A DNA stretch of 64,000 nt from Paludibacteraceae bacterium (GCA_017509715.1 JAFWOU010000018.1:59400-123399); one strand, 5' to 3'. Positions 16,873 to 26,731 are shown, counted from the first letter of the stretch. The notes: generated by a model not told the origin, from the sequence alone. A program made the numbers and translations.

Positions 16873-18194
16873 TTGAACATCTTTTCCAGTTTACGCAATG
16901 CATGACTCTTGCAGAAGACCACCACCTGGTCGCCCGGAAGTATCTGCGTATCGCCGTTCACCAGCAATCCCTCGCCGGCACGAACGATACCGCCGATATT
17001 CGTATCGTCCGGCAGGTACAGATTCTTGATCATGTTGCGCGTGATCTGTGCTCCCTCTTTTGCCTCAAACTCCACGATCTCTGCATCCGCGTTGGCCAAG
17101 TTGCGCACATTGGCACCCAGAAGCATCTGGTAGATATAGCTGGCCGTGATCGTCTTCTTGTTCAGCACCGATCCGATGTCCAGTCCTTCGGCCATCGGGA
17201 TATAGTCGATGCTCTCTATCTCCGCGATCGTCTTGCGCACACCGAAGCGCTTAGCTGCCAGACAGGCAAATATATTGCTCTCGCTCGAGTCCATCACAGC
17301 CACTACAGCATCCGCCTCCTGCAGTCCCTCGTTCAGCAGCGTCTCCATGTCCGATGCCTCGGCGTGGATCACCAGCGCGTTCGGCAGTTTCTCCGAGATA
17401 CGCTCGCATAGCCGCTTGTCCGGTTCGAAGATCTTCAGCTGCTTGTCTTCCGGCAATGACAAGGCCGCTTTGTACGTGATTCGTCCGCCGCCGAAGAAGA
17501 TGATATTCTTAATATCCCGCTTCGGCTTACCCAGTTGCTCACGCATGAAGTTGATCCGGTCCTTCGTGCAAATCACGTATACCAGGTCACCCACTTGCAC
17601 GTAGTCGTCGCCGTCCGGGATGATCGTCTCGTTCATGCGCTTGATGGCTACGATGCGGTAGTTGCCGTGGGCATAATAGCCCGAACGGAAGGTCTTGCCT
17701 ACCACGGGCGCCCCTTCCCTTATCTTCACTACGCATAGCTCCAGCGCACCGTCACATAGCGAGAAGTGGTAACGCATCCAGTTGGTGCGCAGGCTCTCCA
17801 CGATATTCCGTGCTGCCAGCACCTCCGGATAGATCAGGTGGTTCAGACCCATCTGCTCAAAGAACTTTTTGTTCTCCGGCAGCAGGTACTCATAGTTGTC
17901 TATTCGGGCCAACGTACGCTTGGCGCCCATCGAGTTGGCGATCAGGCAGGCCGTCATGTTCTCGCTCTCATCCGGCGTCACCGAGATGAATAGGTCACAG
18001 TCCTTCACGCCCAGCTCCTTCTGATCGCGTATCGAAGTGGGACTACCTACCTTGGTCAGTATATCATACGTGGCACTCAGATCACCCAGTTTCTCCGGGT
18101 TCTCATCCAGCAGACTGATCTCCATGTCCTCACGCGAGAGCAGCTTGGCCAAGTGTGTGCCTACTTCTCCAGCGCCTGCAATAATGATTCGCAT
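16869..18194 (-). CDS. trkA: Trk potassium-system NAD-binding regulatory protein
   Basis: 441 residues with two RCK modules: [19 protein letters not shown] (first nucleotide-binding Rossmann) plus a TrkA-C domain with GAPVVGKTF, and a second Rossmann at [15 protein letters not shown] plus a second TrkA-C with [19 protein letters not shown]. Controls TrkH opening by nucleotide binding. Overlaps dxs by 34 bp at its 5' end and trkH by 4 bp at its 3' end, so translation is likely coupled. Confidence 0.93.
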   Translation of the reverse strand: MRIIIAGAGEVGTHLAKLLSREDMEISLLDENPEKLGDLSATYDILTKVGSPTSIRDQKELGVKDCDLFISVTPDESENMTACLIANSMGAKRTLARIDNYEYLLPENKKFFEQMGLNHLIYPEVLAARNIVESLRTNWMRYHFSLCDGALELCVVKIREGAPVVGKTFRSGYYAHGNYRIVAIKRMNETIIPDGDDYVQVGDLVYVICTKDRINFMREQLGKPKRDIKNIIFFGGGRITYKAALSLPEDKQLKIFEPDKRLCERISEKLPNALVIHAEASDMETLLNEGLQEADAVVAVMDSSESNIFACLAAKRFGVRKTIAEIESIDYIPMAEGLDIGSVLNKKTITASYIYQMLLGANVRNLANADAEIVEFEAKEGAQITRNMIKNLYLPDDTNIGGIVRAGEGLLVNGDTQILPGDQVVVFCKSHALRKLEKMFK

Positions 18195-20152
18195 ATACCT
18201 TCTTTATCTAATTTTAACAGATGATATAGTTCTTTTGTCGAACCGTGTTCTACAAACTGGTCATCCACGCCCAGCCGTATGATACGCGGCGTATAACCGT
18301 GGTCGGCCATCCATTCCAGCACCGCACTACCCAGGCCTCCGGCTATCATGCCATCCTCGATGGTCACTACGGTCTTAAACCGTTTGCCTACCTCGTGCAG
18401 CAGTTCCTCATCCATCGGCTTCAACCATCGCATATCATAATGAGCAATGCTAATGGCATTCTTGGCGTTCTCGACTCCGGAGGCACTCCGGTTTTCGACT
18501 TTCGACTTTTGACTTTCGACTAATTCAATCGCTTCCCCCGCCGCATTACCGATACTGCCTATCGTCAGCACTGCCAAATCTTTTCCGTCCCTAAGTCTCA
18601 CGCCCTTGCCGTATTGCACCTTTGTACCTTGTACATTGTCACTTTGTACATCGTGTACTTTGTCCCTTTGTACTTCGCTATTCGTTCTACCTCTGGGATA
18701 ACGAATAGCCACCGGTCCTTCCAGCCTTTCTGCCAGCCGCATCATCTCGCGTAGGTCCTCACCCGTACGCGGCGCACATATCTGCATATTCGGTATCGGA
18801 CGCAGGTAACTCAGATCCAGCAGTCCGTGGTGCGTCGCACCGTCGTTGCCTACGATGCCTGCGCGGTCGATACAGAGCACTACGTGCAAGTTCTGCAGCG
18901 CCACGTCGTGTACGATGTTGTCGTACGCCCGTTGCATGAAGGTCGAGTAGATATTGCAGTAGGGTAGCATACCCGCTTTGGCCAGACCTGCACTGAACGT
19001 CACGGCATGCCCCTCGGCAATACCAACGTCAAACACGCGGTCGGGCATCTCTTTCTGCATGATACTCATGCTGCATCCGCTCGGCATCGCCGGCGTGATA
19101 CCCACAATCCGCTCATTCTCCTTGGCCAACTCCAACAAGGTCTCGCCAAACACCTCCTGCCAAAGCGGCGGTACCCGTAACCCGTCACCCGTAACCTGTA
19201 ACCGCTCGCCGGAGGCAACATCAAACTCTCCCGGCGCATGCCATACTGTCTGGTCGTTCTCGGCCGGCGCATAGCCCTTGCCCTTCTTCGTGATGATATG
19301 CAGCACCTTCGGTCCGCGGTGGTTCTTGATCTCGCTCAGGATGCGTACCAGCCCCTCAACATCGTGTCCGTTTGTCGGACCGAAATAGCGGATGTTCAGA
19401 CCGGTGAAGATATTGCTGGCCTGCTTCGAGACCAGGGCTTTCAGGTTGTTGTTTCGTCTGAGCAACACACGGCGCTTACGCTCGTCCACCAGGTGCAACT
19501 TGGCCGCCATCTTATACAGCCGCCAACGCCATTTGTTATAGCTCGCACTCGTTGTCAGGTCCACCAGGTACTGCGTAAATCCACCCTTCAGCGGGTCGAT
19601 GGCCATGTTGTTGTCGTTCAGCACGATCAGCAGGTTGTTCTTGTCCATCGACGTGTTGTTCAGTCCCTCAAAGGCCAGTCCACCCGTCATCGCTCCGTCA
19701 CCAATAATCGCCACTACATTTTCCCGTAACCCGTCACCCGTAACCTGTAACCGCTCAGCGCCAACTTCGATTCCCAGCGCAGCGGAAATCGAGTTGGAGG
19801 CATGCCCTGCAACGAATGCATCATATTCGCTCTCCTTCGGATTGGTGAACGGACTCAGCCCCTTGAACTGGCGATTGGTATGAAATCGGTCTCGCCGACC
19901 GGTCAGTATCTTATGCGCATAGGCCTGATGGCCCACATCCCACACCAGTTTGTCCTGCGGCGTGTCAAACACGTAGTGAAGCGCTACGGTCAACTCTATC
20001 GCACCCAGCGACGATGCCAGGTGACCCGGGTTCTTGCTCAGCGCCTCTATGATAAACTGACGTAACTCCCCGCACACAGCCGGCAACTCCTCCGGTTGCA
20101 ACTTCTTCAAATCCGCCGGTGAATCAATCCTATTAATATATTTATATTCCAT
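18161..20152 (-). CDS. dxs: 1-deoxy-D-xylulose-5-phosphate synthase with four repeat insertions
   Basis: 663 residues, about 25-30 more than usual. TPP-dependent first enzyme of the MEP pathway: [14 protein letters not shown] start ([20 protein letters not shown]), [39 protein letters not shown] and the transketolase C-domain. Four segments do not belong to the family and are written by short tandem repeats in frame: residues about 132-143 and 315-326 (both [10 protein letters not shown], from 34 bp identical copies), about 492-511 ([13 protein letters not shown]) and about 543-553 (ESQKSKVEN). They fall at places where surface loops are expected, so activity is probably kept. Heads the leftward operon; promoter at 20247-20278. 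Confidence 0.95.
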   Translation of the reverse strand: MEYKYINRIDSPADLKKLQPEELPAVCGELRQFIIEALSKNPGHLASSLGAIELTVALHYVFDTPQDKLVWDVGHQAYAHKILTGRRDRFHTNRQFKGLSPFTNPKESEYDAFVAGHASNSISAALGIEVGAERLQVTGDGLRENVVAIIGDGAMTGGLAFEGLNNTSMDKNNLLIVLNDNNMAIDPLKGGFTQYLVDLTTSASYNKWRWRLYKMAAKLHLVDERKRRVLLRRNNNLKALVSKQASNIFTGLNIRYFGPTNGHDVEGLVRILSEIKNHRGPKVLHIITKKGKGYAPAENDQTVWHAPGEFDVASGERLQVTGDGLRVPPLWQEVFGETLLELAKENERIVGITPAMPSGCSMSIMQKEMPDRVFDVGIAEGHAVTFSAGLAKAGMLPYCNIYSTFMQRAYDNIVHDVALQNLHVVLCIDRAGIVGNDGATHHGLLDLSYLRPIPNMQICAPRTGEDLREMMRLAERLEGPVAIRYPRGRTNSEVQRDKVHDVQSDNVQGTKVQYGKGVRLRDGKDLAVLTIGSIGNAAGEAIELVESQKSKVENRSASGVENAKNAISIAHYDMRWLKPMDEELLHEVGKRFKTVVTIEDGMIAGGLGSAVLEWMADHGYTPRIIRLGVDDQFVEHGSTKELYHLLKLDKEGICESLLQALEK
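18492..18523 (-). repeat. In-gene repeat, GTCGAAA family (dxs)
   Basis: TTTCGACTTTCGACTTTTGA units; same family as 22263-22299 and 55702-55741. Confidence 0.8.
18619..18675 (-). repeat. In-gene repeat, TTTGTAC/TTGTACATTGTC family (dxs)
   Basis: The first 37 bp (18619-18655) are identical to 24909-24945 in thrS. Encodes [13 protein letters not shown] on the minus strand. Confidence 0.9.
19174..19207 (-). repeat. In-gene heptamer repeat copy 1 (dxs)
   Basis: 34 bp identical to 19723-19756; CCCGTAA/CCCGTCA units; encodes [11 protein letters not shown]. Confidence 0.92.
19723..19756 (-). repeat. In-gene heptamer repeat copy 2 (dxs)
   Basis: 34 bp identical to 19174-19207, in the same orientation and reading frame. 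Confidence 0.92.
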
Positions 20153-20161
20153 AAATAATTC

Positions 20162-20205
20162 TTTACTCCTTTACTCCTTTACTCCTTCACTCCTTTACTC
20201 CTTAA
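20162..20205. repeat. 8-mer array ACTCCTTT upstream of dxs
   Basis: Five to six units of ACTCCTTT (one ACTCCTTC) in the dxs 5' leader, between promoter and start. Confidence 0.85.
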
Positions 20206-20246
20206 TCTTCCCCGCGCGTATGCGCATACTGACGCAAATTAGCGCA

Positions 20247-20278
20247 CAAAAGTACTGCTTTTTTTTGACATATGCAAA
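20247..20278 (-). promoter_or_regulatory. Promoter of the dxs operon
   Basis: Minus strand: -33 TTTG (20278-20275), 20 bp spacer CATATGTC...AAAAAGCAG, -7 TACTTTTG (20254-20247). Divergent from the murF-alr promoter at 20314. Confidence 0.85.
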
Positions 20279-20313
20279 TTTATTTGCAATATTCTAAATT
20301 TTTCGCGATTTTC

Positions 20314-20344
20314 TTGCATATTTCCAAAAAAAGCAGTACCTTTG
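20314..20344 (+). promoter_or_regulatory. Promoter of murF-alr
   Basis: -33 TTG (20314-20316), 20 bp spacer CATATTTC...AAAAAGCAG, -7 TACCTTTG (20337-20344), 22 bp before the ATG. Confidence 0.85.
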
Positions 20345-20366
20345 CAAGCGCAAAGGTTTTTTGAAT

Positions 20367-22244
20367 ATGCTTTTATCTGAAATAAAACAAGTCATAGGCG
20401 CACTCGCCACGGTTACGGGTGATGACGCGCTCGAAATACGTCATCTGCTGATTGATAGCCGCAAGTTGGGTAACGAGCCGGAGAAAACATTGTTCTTCGC
20501 CATTCGGACCGATCGGAACGACGGTGCCCGCTATATCCCTGAACTCCAGTCGAAGGGCGTTCAGGCTTTTGTGACCGGCGACTCTATCGCTGCGCTCCAA
20601 GCGCTCGCGGCACATGTGCGCGCGCAGTATACGGGTACGGTAATAGGTATTACGGGCTCCAACGGCAAGACCGTAGTCAAGGAGTGGCTCTACCAGTTGC
20701 TCAAGAACGACTATACCATCATCCGTTCCCCCAAGTCCTACAACTCCCAGATCGGCGTGCCGCTGAGCGTTTGGCAACTGACGAATGTACAAAGGGACGA
20801 TGTACAATGTACAAAGCCGGTTCTTGCTGTTTTCGAGGCCGGTATCAGTCAGCCCGGCGAGATGGAGAAGTTGGAACGTATCATCCGTCCCACCATCGGC
20901 GTCATCACCTATATTGGGCACGAGCACGACGAGAACTTCCAATCCCTCGAGCAGAAGCGCGCCGAGAAGATGAAGCTCTTTGCGCATGCCACCACCATCA
21001 TCGAAGATCCGACCCACCAGAACGTCCGTACCTGTGCGGCCGTGATGCGTGCCCTCGGTTATGACGAGGAGACGATTGCTTCGCGTATCCTGCAGCAGAC
21101 CCACGAGACGGTGCTCAAGGTCAACCTCTCGGCCCTGGTGGACAACGTCCGCTATTTCCGCTCCAAACTCAAACCCACCACCAAGTTGACCTGCATGGTC
21201 AAGGCCTTTGCCTACGGTGCCGGAAGCGTGGAGGTGAGCAAGGCCTTGCAAGACTCAGGATTGGTTGACTACCTGGCAGTGGCCGTGGCCGACGAGGGCG
21301 TCGAGCTCCGTCGCGCCGGTATCACGCTGCCTATCATCATCATGGATCCCGAGGTGGCCGCGATGGACCTGATCCTGGAGAACAACCTGGAGCCCAATGT
21401 CTATTCCCACCAGTCGCTCAAGACTGTCATCGCGGCTGCGGAGGCTAAGGGATTGGAGCATTTCCCCATCCATATTAAGATCGACTCCGGCATGCACCGA
21501 CTCGGTTTCTACCGTGAAGACATGCCGTGGCTCATCGATCGGCTGACCCACAAGAAAGCGGTGCAAGTGCGTTCCGTCTTCTCCCACCTGGCCGGTAGCG
21601 ACGAGGCCCAGTTTGATGACTTCACGCTGGAGCAGATCCGCTATTTCGATGCCTGCGCCGAAGAACTGAAGAAAGGGCTAATGGACGAAAGGTTAGAGGC
21701 TAAAGGAGAACATTCGCCAATAACCGTTAGCCATTCGCCGATTTTAAAGCATATATGCAACTCAGCCGGCATCGAGCGTTTCTCGGCCTATCAATTCGAT
21801 ATGTGCCGCCTGGGTATCGGGCTCTATGGCTTCTCGTTCGCCGGCGCCCGGTTGCGCAACGTATGTTCGCTCGAGACCACCATCCTGTCGGTCAAGACCG
21901 TTCGTGCCGGCGAGACGATAGGTTACGGACGTCATACCCGTCTCAGTGAGGACCGCACCATAGCCGTCATTCCTATCGGTTATGCCGACGGTTTCGACCG
22001 CCGCTTCTCCAACTATGGCGGCGAGGTATACGTACGTGGCAAGCGTTGTCCCGTGGTGGGCAACGTCTGCATGGATCAGGCCATGATCGATGTCACCGGT
22101 GCCGATGCCCGTCCGGGCGATATCGTGGAGGTGTTCGGCGAACATATGCCGCTCCAGGAACTGGCCGACAAACTCGGCACGATCACATACGAAATCCTAA
22201 CATCCGTCTCCCGCCGTGTCCAACGTGTCTATTTCTACGAATAA
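20367..22244 (+). CDS. MurF-alanine racemase fusion with shortened MurF part
   Basis: 625 residues; the Bacteroidales fusion is usually about 800-840. N-terminal MurF part: substrate-binding domain, P-loop GITGSNGKT (about residues 92-100), EAGISQPGEMEKLERII and IGHEHDENF are present, but after EDPTHQ the text goes straight to VRALGYDEETIASR and then the racemase, so most of the second half of the central domain and the whole C-terminal Mur ligase domain are missing. Alanine racemase part (about 248-625) is complete: PLP lysine in MVKAFAYGAGS, HIKIDSGMHRLGF, IGYGRHTR, PIGYADG and VCMDQAMIDV. Two repeat inserts: about 139-150 (VQRDDVQCTK) and about 436-459. MurF activity is doubtful. Start at the ATG rather than the TTG two codons earlier. 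Confidence 0.88.
   Translation: MLLSEIKQVIGALATVTGDDALEIRHLLIDSRKLGNEPEKTLFFAIRTDRNDGARYIPELQSKGVQAFVTGDSIAALQALAAHVRAQYTGTVIGITGSNGKTVVKEWLYQLLKNDYTIIRSPKSYNSQIGVPLSVWQLTNVQRDDVQCTKPVLAVFEAGISQPGEMEKLERIIRPTIGVITYIGHEHDENFQSLEQKRAEKMKLFAHATTIIEDPTHQNVRTCAAVMRALGYDEETIASRILQQTHETVLKVNLSALVDNVRYFRSKLKPTTKLTCMVKAFAYGAGSVEVSKALQDSGLVDYLAVAVADEGVELRRAGITLPIIIMDPEVAAMDLILENNLEPNVYSHQSLKTVIAAAEAKGLEHFPIHIKIDSGMHRLGFYREDMPWLIDRLTHKKAVQVRSVFSHLAGSDEAQFDDFTLEQIRYFDACAEELKKGLMDERLEAKGEHSPITVSHSPILKHICNSAGIERFSAYQFDMCRLGIGLYGFSFAGARLRNVCSLETTILSVKTVRAGETIGYGRHTRLSEDRTIAVIPIGYADGFDRRFSNYGGEVYVRGKRCPVVGNVCMDQAMIDVTGADARPGDIVEVFGEHMPLQELADKLGTITYEILTSVSRRVQRVYFYE
20785..20816 (+). repeat. In-gene repeat, TGTACAAAGG family (murF-alr)
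   Basis: AATGTACAAAGGGACGATGT-type sequence encoding NVQRDDVQCTK; reverse orientation of the family seen at 44380. Confidence 0.8.
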
Positions 22245-23037
22245 GCTGACGATCGGGTATGCCGAAAGTCGAAAGTCGAAAGTTGAAAGTCGAAAGGTCG
22301 TTCAACGCGACCTCACCTTCTCCCTCCGCGCTGGCGAGATGGTCTGCATGCTGGGTCCGAACGGCTGCGGCAAGTCCACCTTGCTGCGTACCCTCGCCGG
22401 CCTGCAACCGGCCCTTAGCGGCGAGTACAGTCTTTTAGGCGAAGCCGGTCTATTAGCGGAGCGGTCTATTAGCGATAGCGGTCTATCAGCAAAGCGGTCT
22501 AAGAGCATCGCTCTGGTTTTAACAGAGCGCATGTCTTTGGATAATACGACGGTGCACGATGTGGTAGCCCTGGGTCGTTACCCCTATTCCTCCTTTCTCG
22601 ACGGTCTTACCGCCGAAGATGAGCAGATCATAGGCGAATCCCTGAAGCAAGTAGGTTTTAGAGATTTAACAGGCGAAGCCGGTCTATCAGCGGAGCGGTC
22701 TTATTTCAACGCCCATTCCGACGGCGAGAAACAGCGCATCCTGATTGCCAAGGCCCTTGCCCAGCAGACGCCTATCATCCTGCTGGACGAACCTACGGCC
22801 CATCTCGACTTGCCGCATCGCATCCTCATCCTGCGTCTCTTGCGTCAGCTGGCGCACGAGCAGGGGAAGACCATCCTCATCTCCACCCACGAACTGGATC
22901 TGGCGCTTGCGCTCTCCGACCGCATCATGCTCATGACGCCCGGTCGTGGCATCGCGCTCGATACGCCCGAGGCATTAAAAAAGGCAGACGCTTTCACGCC
23001 TGCCTTCGGAATGGATATTTTCAATTATAGCCTATAG
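22216..23037 (+). CDS. FecE/BtuD-like ABC transporter ATPase with three repeat insertions
   Basis: 273 residues. Walker A GPNGCGKST, Q-loop region before LTERMSLDNTTVHDVV, signature as NAHSDGEKQR (the Bacteroidota iron/B12 family often has SDGE), Walker B IILLDEPTAHLDL, H-loop ISTHELDLAL. Resembles ATPases for iron-siderophore or cobalamin uptake, but no permease or binding protein is nearby. Three stretches are repeat-derived: about residues 16-28 ([10 protein letters not shown]), about 75-101 (two EAG/SGLxAxRS units) and about 150-163 (EAGLSAERS). GTG start overlaps murF-alr by 29 bp. The insert before the Q-loop is large, so function needs testing by comparison with a repeat-free homologue. 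Confidence 0.85.
   Translation: MSNVSISTNKLTIGYAESRKSKVESRKVVQRDLTFSLRAGEMVCMLGPNGCGKSTLLRTLAGLQPALSGEYSLLGEAGLLAERSISDSGLSAKRSKSIALVLTERMSLDNTTVHDVVALGRYPYSSFLDGLTAEDEQIIGESLKQVGFRDLTGEAGLSAERSYFNAHSDGEKQRILIAKALAQQTPIILLDEPTAHLDLPHRILILRLLRQLAHEQGKTILISTHELDLALALSDRIMLMTPGRGIALDTPEALKKADAFTPAFGMDIFNYSL
22263..22299 (+). repeat. In-gene repeat, GTCGAAA family (ABC ATPase)
   Basis: Five AGTCGAA/AGTTGAA units; encodes [11 protein letters not shown]. Confidence 0.88.
22440..22520 (+). repeat. In-gene repeat, GCGGTCTATTAGC family (ABC ATPase)
   Basis: GGTCTATTAGCGGAGCGGTC recurs with small changes over 80 bp; another copy at about 22668-22703 in the same gene. Confidence 0.85.
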
Positions 23038-23080
23038 CCCATAACCCATAACCCATAACCCATAACCGGTAACCGCTAAC
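23037..23080. repeat. Heptamer array CCCATAA
   Basis: Four CCCATAA units and three diverged ones fill the space between the convergent ABC ATPase and thrS genes. Confidence 0.9.
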
Positions 23081-23082
23081 CC

Positions 23083-25068
23083 TTAATACGCACTCATCTG
23101 CTGCTTCACCGTCGTGTTGATGAAGTCGGCAAACTCCTGTACGGTCATCTGGCCCTTCTCTTCGGCACCTTGCTGACGAACCGATACCAGTCCCTGCTCG
23201 GCTTCTTTCTCGCCGACGATAAGCATGTACGGGATACGCTTCAGCTCGTTGTCGCGGATCTTGCGACCCAGCTTCTCGTTGCGGTCATCTACGATGACGC
23301 GTACATCCTGCTGCTCCAGCATCTCCTTTACTTTCCATGCATAGTCGTTGCTCTTCTCGGAGATAGGCAGTACCACGGCCTGATCCGGCGTGAGCCACAG
23401 CGGGAACTTACCGGCCGTATGCTCAATCAGCACGGCTACGAAGCGCTCCATCGAGCCGAACGGCGCACGGTGGATCATTACGGGACGGTGCTTCTGGTTG
23501 TCCTCGCCGGTATACTCCAGTTCGAAGCGCTCGGGTAGGTTATAGTCCACCTGGATGGTTCCCAGCTGCCAACGGCGACCCAGCGCGTCCTTCACCATGA
23601 AGTCCAGCTTCGGTCCGTAGAAGGCGGCCTCGCCGTACTCCACCTTAGCCGGCAGGTTCTTCTCCTTGCAGGCATCGATGATGGCTTGTTCGGCCATCTC
23701 CCATACCTCGTCCGAACCTACGTACTTGGTCCGGTTGTTCGGGTCGCGCAGCGAGATCTGTGCCTCAAAGTTCTCGAAGTTCAGCGCCTTGAAGATGATC
23801 TCGATGATCTCCATCACGCGGATAAACTCCTGCTTCACCTGATCTTGGCGGCAGAAGATATGGGCATCGTCCTGGGTGAACGAGCGTACACGCGTCAATC
23901 CGTGCAGCTCACCGCTCTGCTCGTAACGATATACGGTACCAAACTCGGCACAACGGAAGGGTAGGTCCTTATAGCTGCGCGGACTGTTCTTGTAGATCGC
24001 GCAGTGGTGAGGACAGTTCATCGGCTTGAGCAGATATACCTCGCCTTCCTCCGGCGTGGTGATCGGCTGGAACGAGTCCTTGCCGTAGTGATCCCAGTGA
24101 CCCGAGGTCATATACAGGTTCTTCGATCCGATGTGCGGGGTGATCACTTGCTGATAGCCGTAGCGTTTCTGGATCTTCTTGAGGAAGTCCTCCAGTCTGA
24201 GACGCAGTGCTGTTCCCTTCGGCAGCCAGATAGGCAGACCTTTGCCCACCATGTCGCTGAACATAAACAGCTCCAGGTCCTTGCCGATCTTGCGGTGGTC
24301 ACGCTTCTTAGCTTCCTCCAGCAGGGTCAGATACTCGTCCAGCATCGCTTTCTTGGGGAACGAGATACCGTAGATACGCGTCATCATCGGACGGCTGTCG
24401 TCGCCGCGCCAGTAGGCGGCCGAACAACTCAGCACCTTCACGGCCTTGATTGGCTCAGTGCTTAGGAGGTGCGGACCTCGGCACAGGTCGGTGAATGCAC
24501 CCTGGGTATAGGTCGTGATATGACCATCCTCCAGTTCGGAAATCAACTCACATTTATACGTCTGGCCCTTTTCACCAAATGCCTGCAGGGCATCGGCTTT
24601 CGCGATCGAACGCTTCTCCAGCTTCTCCTTCTTAGCGCGCAGCTCCATCATCTTGTTCTCGATGGCGGCAAAGCAGGTGTCGTTGATCACGACGCCCTCA
24701 GGCGGCATCACGTCGTAGTAGAATCCGTTCTCGATAGCCGGACCTATACCGAACTGAATACCCGGATACAACTCCTGCAGGGCCTCGGCCATGAGGTGGC
24801 TCGATGTGTGCCAGAAAGCATGCTTGGCTTCGGCATCATCCCACTTGTGAAGCTTGATAGCCGCATCTTCGGTGATGGGCTGATTCAGCTCAATGACCTG
24901 AAACTCCTCCTTTGTACCTTGTACATTGTCACTTTGTACATCGTGCTTCACCGAAGCACACAGAATGTCTTGCGCCAGACGGCTGCTGATACTCTCAGCA
25001 ACTTGTAGCGGCGTGATGCCGCTCTCAAATTCACGGACGCTCCCGTCCGGAAAAGTAATTTTTACCAT
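23083..25068 (-). CDS. thrS: Threonyl-tRNA synthetase
   Basis: 661 residues. TGS domain at the N-terminus ([15 protein letters not shown]), editing-domain [11 protein letters not shown] (HxxxH) with a later Cys-His pair, class II core with [37 protein letters not shown] and [13 protein letters not shown], then the anticodon-binding domain. Charges tRNA-Thr. A 37 bp repeat identical to one in dxs puts [11 protein letters not shown] at about residues 41-53, inside the TGS domain. Start is at MVKITF; an upstream in-frame start would add eight residues without similarity. The leader of about 170 nt between promoter and start contains two further repeat runs. Confidence 0.96.
   Translation of the reverse strand: MVKITFPDGSVREFESGITPLQVAESISSRLAQDILCASVKHDVQSDNVQGTKEEFQVIELNQPITEDAAIKLHKWDDAEAKHAFWHTSSHLMAEALQELYPGIQFGIGPAIENGFYYDVMPPEGVVINDTCFAAIENKMMELRAKKEKLEKRSIAKADALQAFGEKGQTYKCELISELEDGHITTYTQGAFTDLCRGPHLLSTEPIKAVKVLSCSAAYWRGDDSRPMMTRIYGISFPKKAMLDEYLTLLEEAKKRDHRKIGKDLELFMFSDMVGKGLPIWLPKGTALRLRLEDFLKKIQKRYGYQQVITPHIGSKNLYMTSGHWDHYGKDSFQPITTPEEGEVYLLKPMNCPHHCAIYKNSPRSYKDLPFRCAEFGTVYRYEQSGELHGLTRVRSFTQDDAHIFCRQDQVKQEFIRVMEIIEIIFKALNFENFEAQISLRDPNNRTKYVGSDEVWEMAEQAIIDACKEKNLPAKVEYGEAAFYGPKLDFMVKDALGRRWQLGTIQVDYNLPERFELEYTGEDNQKHRPVMIHRAPFGSMERFVAVLIEHTAGKFPLWLTPDQAVVLPISEKSNDYAWKVKEMLEQQDVRVIVDDRNEKLGRKIRDNELKRIPYMLIVGEKEAEQGLVSVRQQGAEEKGQMTVQEFADFINTTVKQQMSAY
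24909..24945 (-). repeat. In-gene repeat, TTTGTAC/TTGTACATTGTC family (thrS)
   Basis: 37 bp identical to 18619-18655 in dxs. Confidence 0.92.
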
Positions 25069-25083
25069 AATTTTTTTAAAAGC

Positions 25084-25186
25084 TTTCAGCATTCAGCATT
25101 CAGTATTCTTATCCTGACGGAACGATTTTTTCGGCTTTTTACCGGAGTGCTCGGAAGCACCTGACGGCTGATGGCTGACGGCTTGT
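25084..25186. repeat. Two short repeat runs in the thrS leader
   Basis: 25084-25108 has CAGCATT/CAGTATT units; 25160-25186 has CTGACGG/CTGATGG units, the latter family recurring at 39344-39377. The 407 bp gap 25069-25476 holds these, the thrS promoter and the promoter of the next gene; no further ORF. Confidence 0.75.
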
Positions 25187-25247
25187 TTATAAACCTACAA
25201 ATGTTTACGGCTATGGGCTAACAACTGCCCTTTCGCCAAATCGGCTG

Positions 25248-25279
25248 CAAAGGTACAACTTTTTTCTGACATATGCAAA
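25248..25279 (-). promoter_or_regulatory. Promoter of thrS
   Basis: Minus strand: -33 TTTG (25279-25276), 20 bp spacer CATATGTC...AAAAAAGTTG, -7 TACCTTTG (25255-25248). Confidence 0.85.
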
Positions 25280-25368
25280 TTTATGAAGAAAAAATGACAA
25301 TCAATTGTTTTTGCAAATCGATTTTACATAAAAACCGCTCCACATTTTGTAAAAATCGCACCGTACTC

Positions 25369-25399
25369 TTGCCTATGTGCCAAATTTTTTGTACCTTTG
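25369..25399 (+). promoter_or_regulatory. Promoter of the membrane AraC gene
   Basis: -33 TTG (25369-25371), 20 bp spacer, -7 TACCTTTG (25392-25399). Confidence 0.8.
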
Positions 25400-25476
25400 T
25401 GGCCGTTTTGCGTAATAACGCGCACTAAACCGATTAAAAACAATGACTAACGAATTGTCCAAAGGGAGGAGCAAAA

Positions 25477-26667
25477 ATGAGTTTTCGTAAGTTTTTTGTA
25501 GAATACCGATCCGAGGTGGTATTCGGTCTGGCATTAACGACAGCCATGGTGTTGAGTTACATCCTTGCACCGCTAATCCCGATTGATTTGTTTCGCAAAA
25601 TTATTTATCCTGTGCAAAACTCCGCCATTATTACGGTGCTGCTGATCAACACCTGGGCGATGGCGCGCCATTCTGAAGGTATCCGCGTGCGGTATGTGTA
25701 TGCATGGATTACGGGTACGTTTTCCGTAGTAATGATTGCGGGAACTTGCTACCATATGTACGTCAATGCCGATCTTCAGCCGGCCGAGGGCATATTTGGC
25801 TTCGAGGGCTGGGAGATGGTTGGAGGCGCTTTGATCGCCTGGCTCTTGCTGGCCTACCCGTCGGAGCTCTTGCAGCCCGGATGGCTGACATTGAAGGGCG
25901 CACTCAAGCGCATCGTGCCCGTGATTGTGCTCGGTGTAATTGATATGCTTGTTCCTTACGATCTGCGCTGGCTCATGGCGCTGGTTCCGGTGGTGTGGGT
26001 GGCATTGATGTTGAAGCACGTGCGGGACTACCGTATATACACTGAGGAGAACTACGGTTCGGTGGAGCAAACGGATGAGAAATGGGTAGTCCGTTATCTC
26101 CTCATGGTTCTTGTCTTAGGTATGTCCTATATCTATCTCTGTTTCTCGAGCGGACCTACGCGTCTGTTCACCCAGCTGTGGCTGATGCTCTTTGTCCTCG
26201 TCTATACCAACGACCAAATCATCTTCCGCTCCAAGCCCTGGATCGAGGAGGCCGCAAAAGAGACGGTCGAAGACGAGACTGTGACCGATACCAAGGAGAC
26301 CCCTACCGGCTCCAACGCCGAGTACCGCGCCGCTTTGGAAGAATGGATGCAGCGCGAGAAGCCATACCAGAATCCCGAGTTTCGCCTCATGGACCTGCGC
26401 CAGGTGCTGCCGCTCAACCGCACCTACCTCAGCCAACTCATCAATGCGGAGTACGGCTGCAATTTCTACCAGTTCGTCACCCGCTACCGCATCGAGGACG
26501 CCAAGCAGCTCATGACCGACCATCCCGACATGAAGATGCAGGACATCGCCGAGCAATGCGGCTTCTCCTCGCCCACCGTCTTTGCCCGCATCTTTGCCCG
26601 CGAAACCGGCCAAACCCCCAGCGAATGGAATAGCCACATGGGGGGATTCGTAAAAAATAAGCGATGA
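25477..26667 (+). CDS. Membrane-anchored AraC-family regulator
   Basis: 396 residues. The N-terminal 260 residues contain six or seven hydrophobic helices; a charged Glu/Thr-rich linker follows; the C-terminal 110 residues are an AraC-type double HTH (LRQVLPLNRTYLSQLINAEY, MQDIAEQCGFSSPTVFARIF). A one-component design in which a membrane sensor is tied to the DNA-binding domain. The sensed signal is unknown. It precedes the giant secreted-protein gene, separated by a terminator-promoter element, and may control it (inference). AAAGGGAGGAG upstream of the ATG is an unusually good Shine-Dalgarno for this phylum. Confidence 0.85.
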   Translation: MSFRKFFVEYRSEVVFGLALTTAMVLSYILAPLIPIDLFRKIIYPVQNSAIITVLLINTWAMARHSEGIRVRYVYAWITGTFSVVMIAGTCYHMYVNADLQPAEGIFGFEGWEMVGGALIAWLLLAYPSELLQPGWLTLKGALKRIVPVIVLGVIDMLVPYDLRWLMALVPVVWVALMLKHVRDYRIYTEENYGSVEQTDEKWVVRYLLMVLVLGMSYIYLCFSSGPTRLFTQLWLMLFVLVYTNDQIIFRSKPWIEEAAKETVEDETVTDTKETPTGSNAEYRAALEEWMQREKPYQNPEFRLMDLRQVLPLNRTYLSQLINAEYGCNFYQFVTRYRIEDAKQLMTDHPDMKMQDIAEQCGFSSPTVFARIFARETGQTPSEWNSHMGGFVKNKR

Positions 26668-26731
26668 TTTGTTAATTTTTGCGACACTCCGTAAAAATTT
26701 TCCATTTTTATAAACCCTGCGTAAATAATGT

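Noticed and set aside
25069..25247. T-box or leader-peptide attenuator for thrS
   Set aside because: No T-box sequence, no threonine-rich leader ORF, no terminator; the leader is mostly short repeats.
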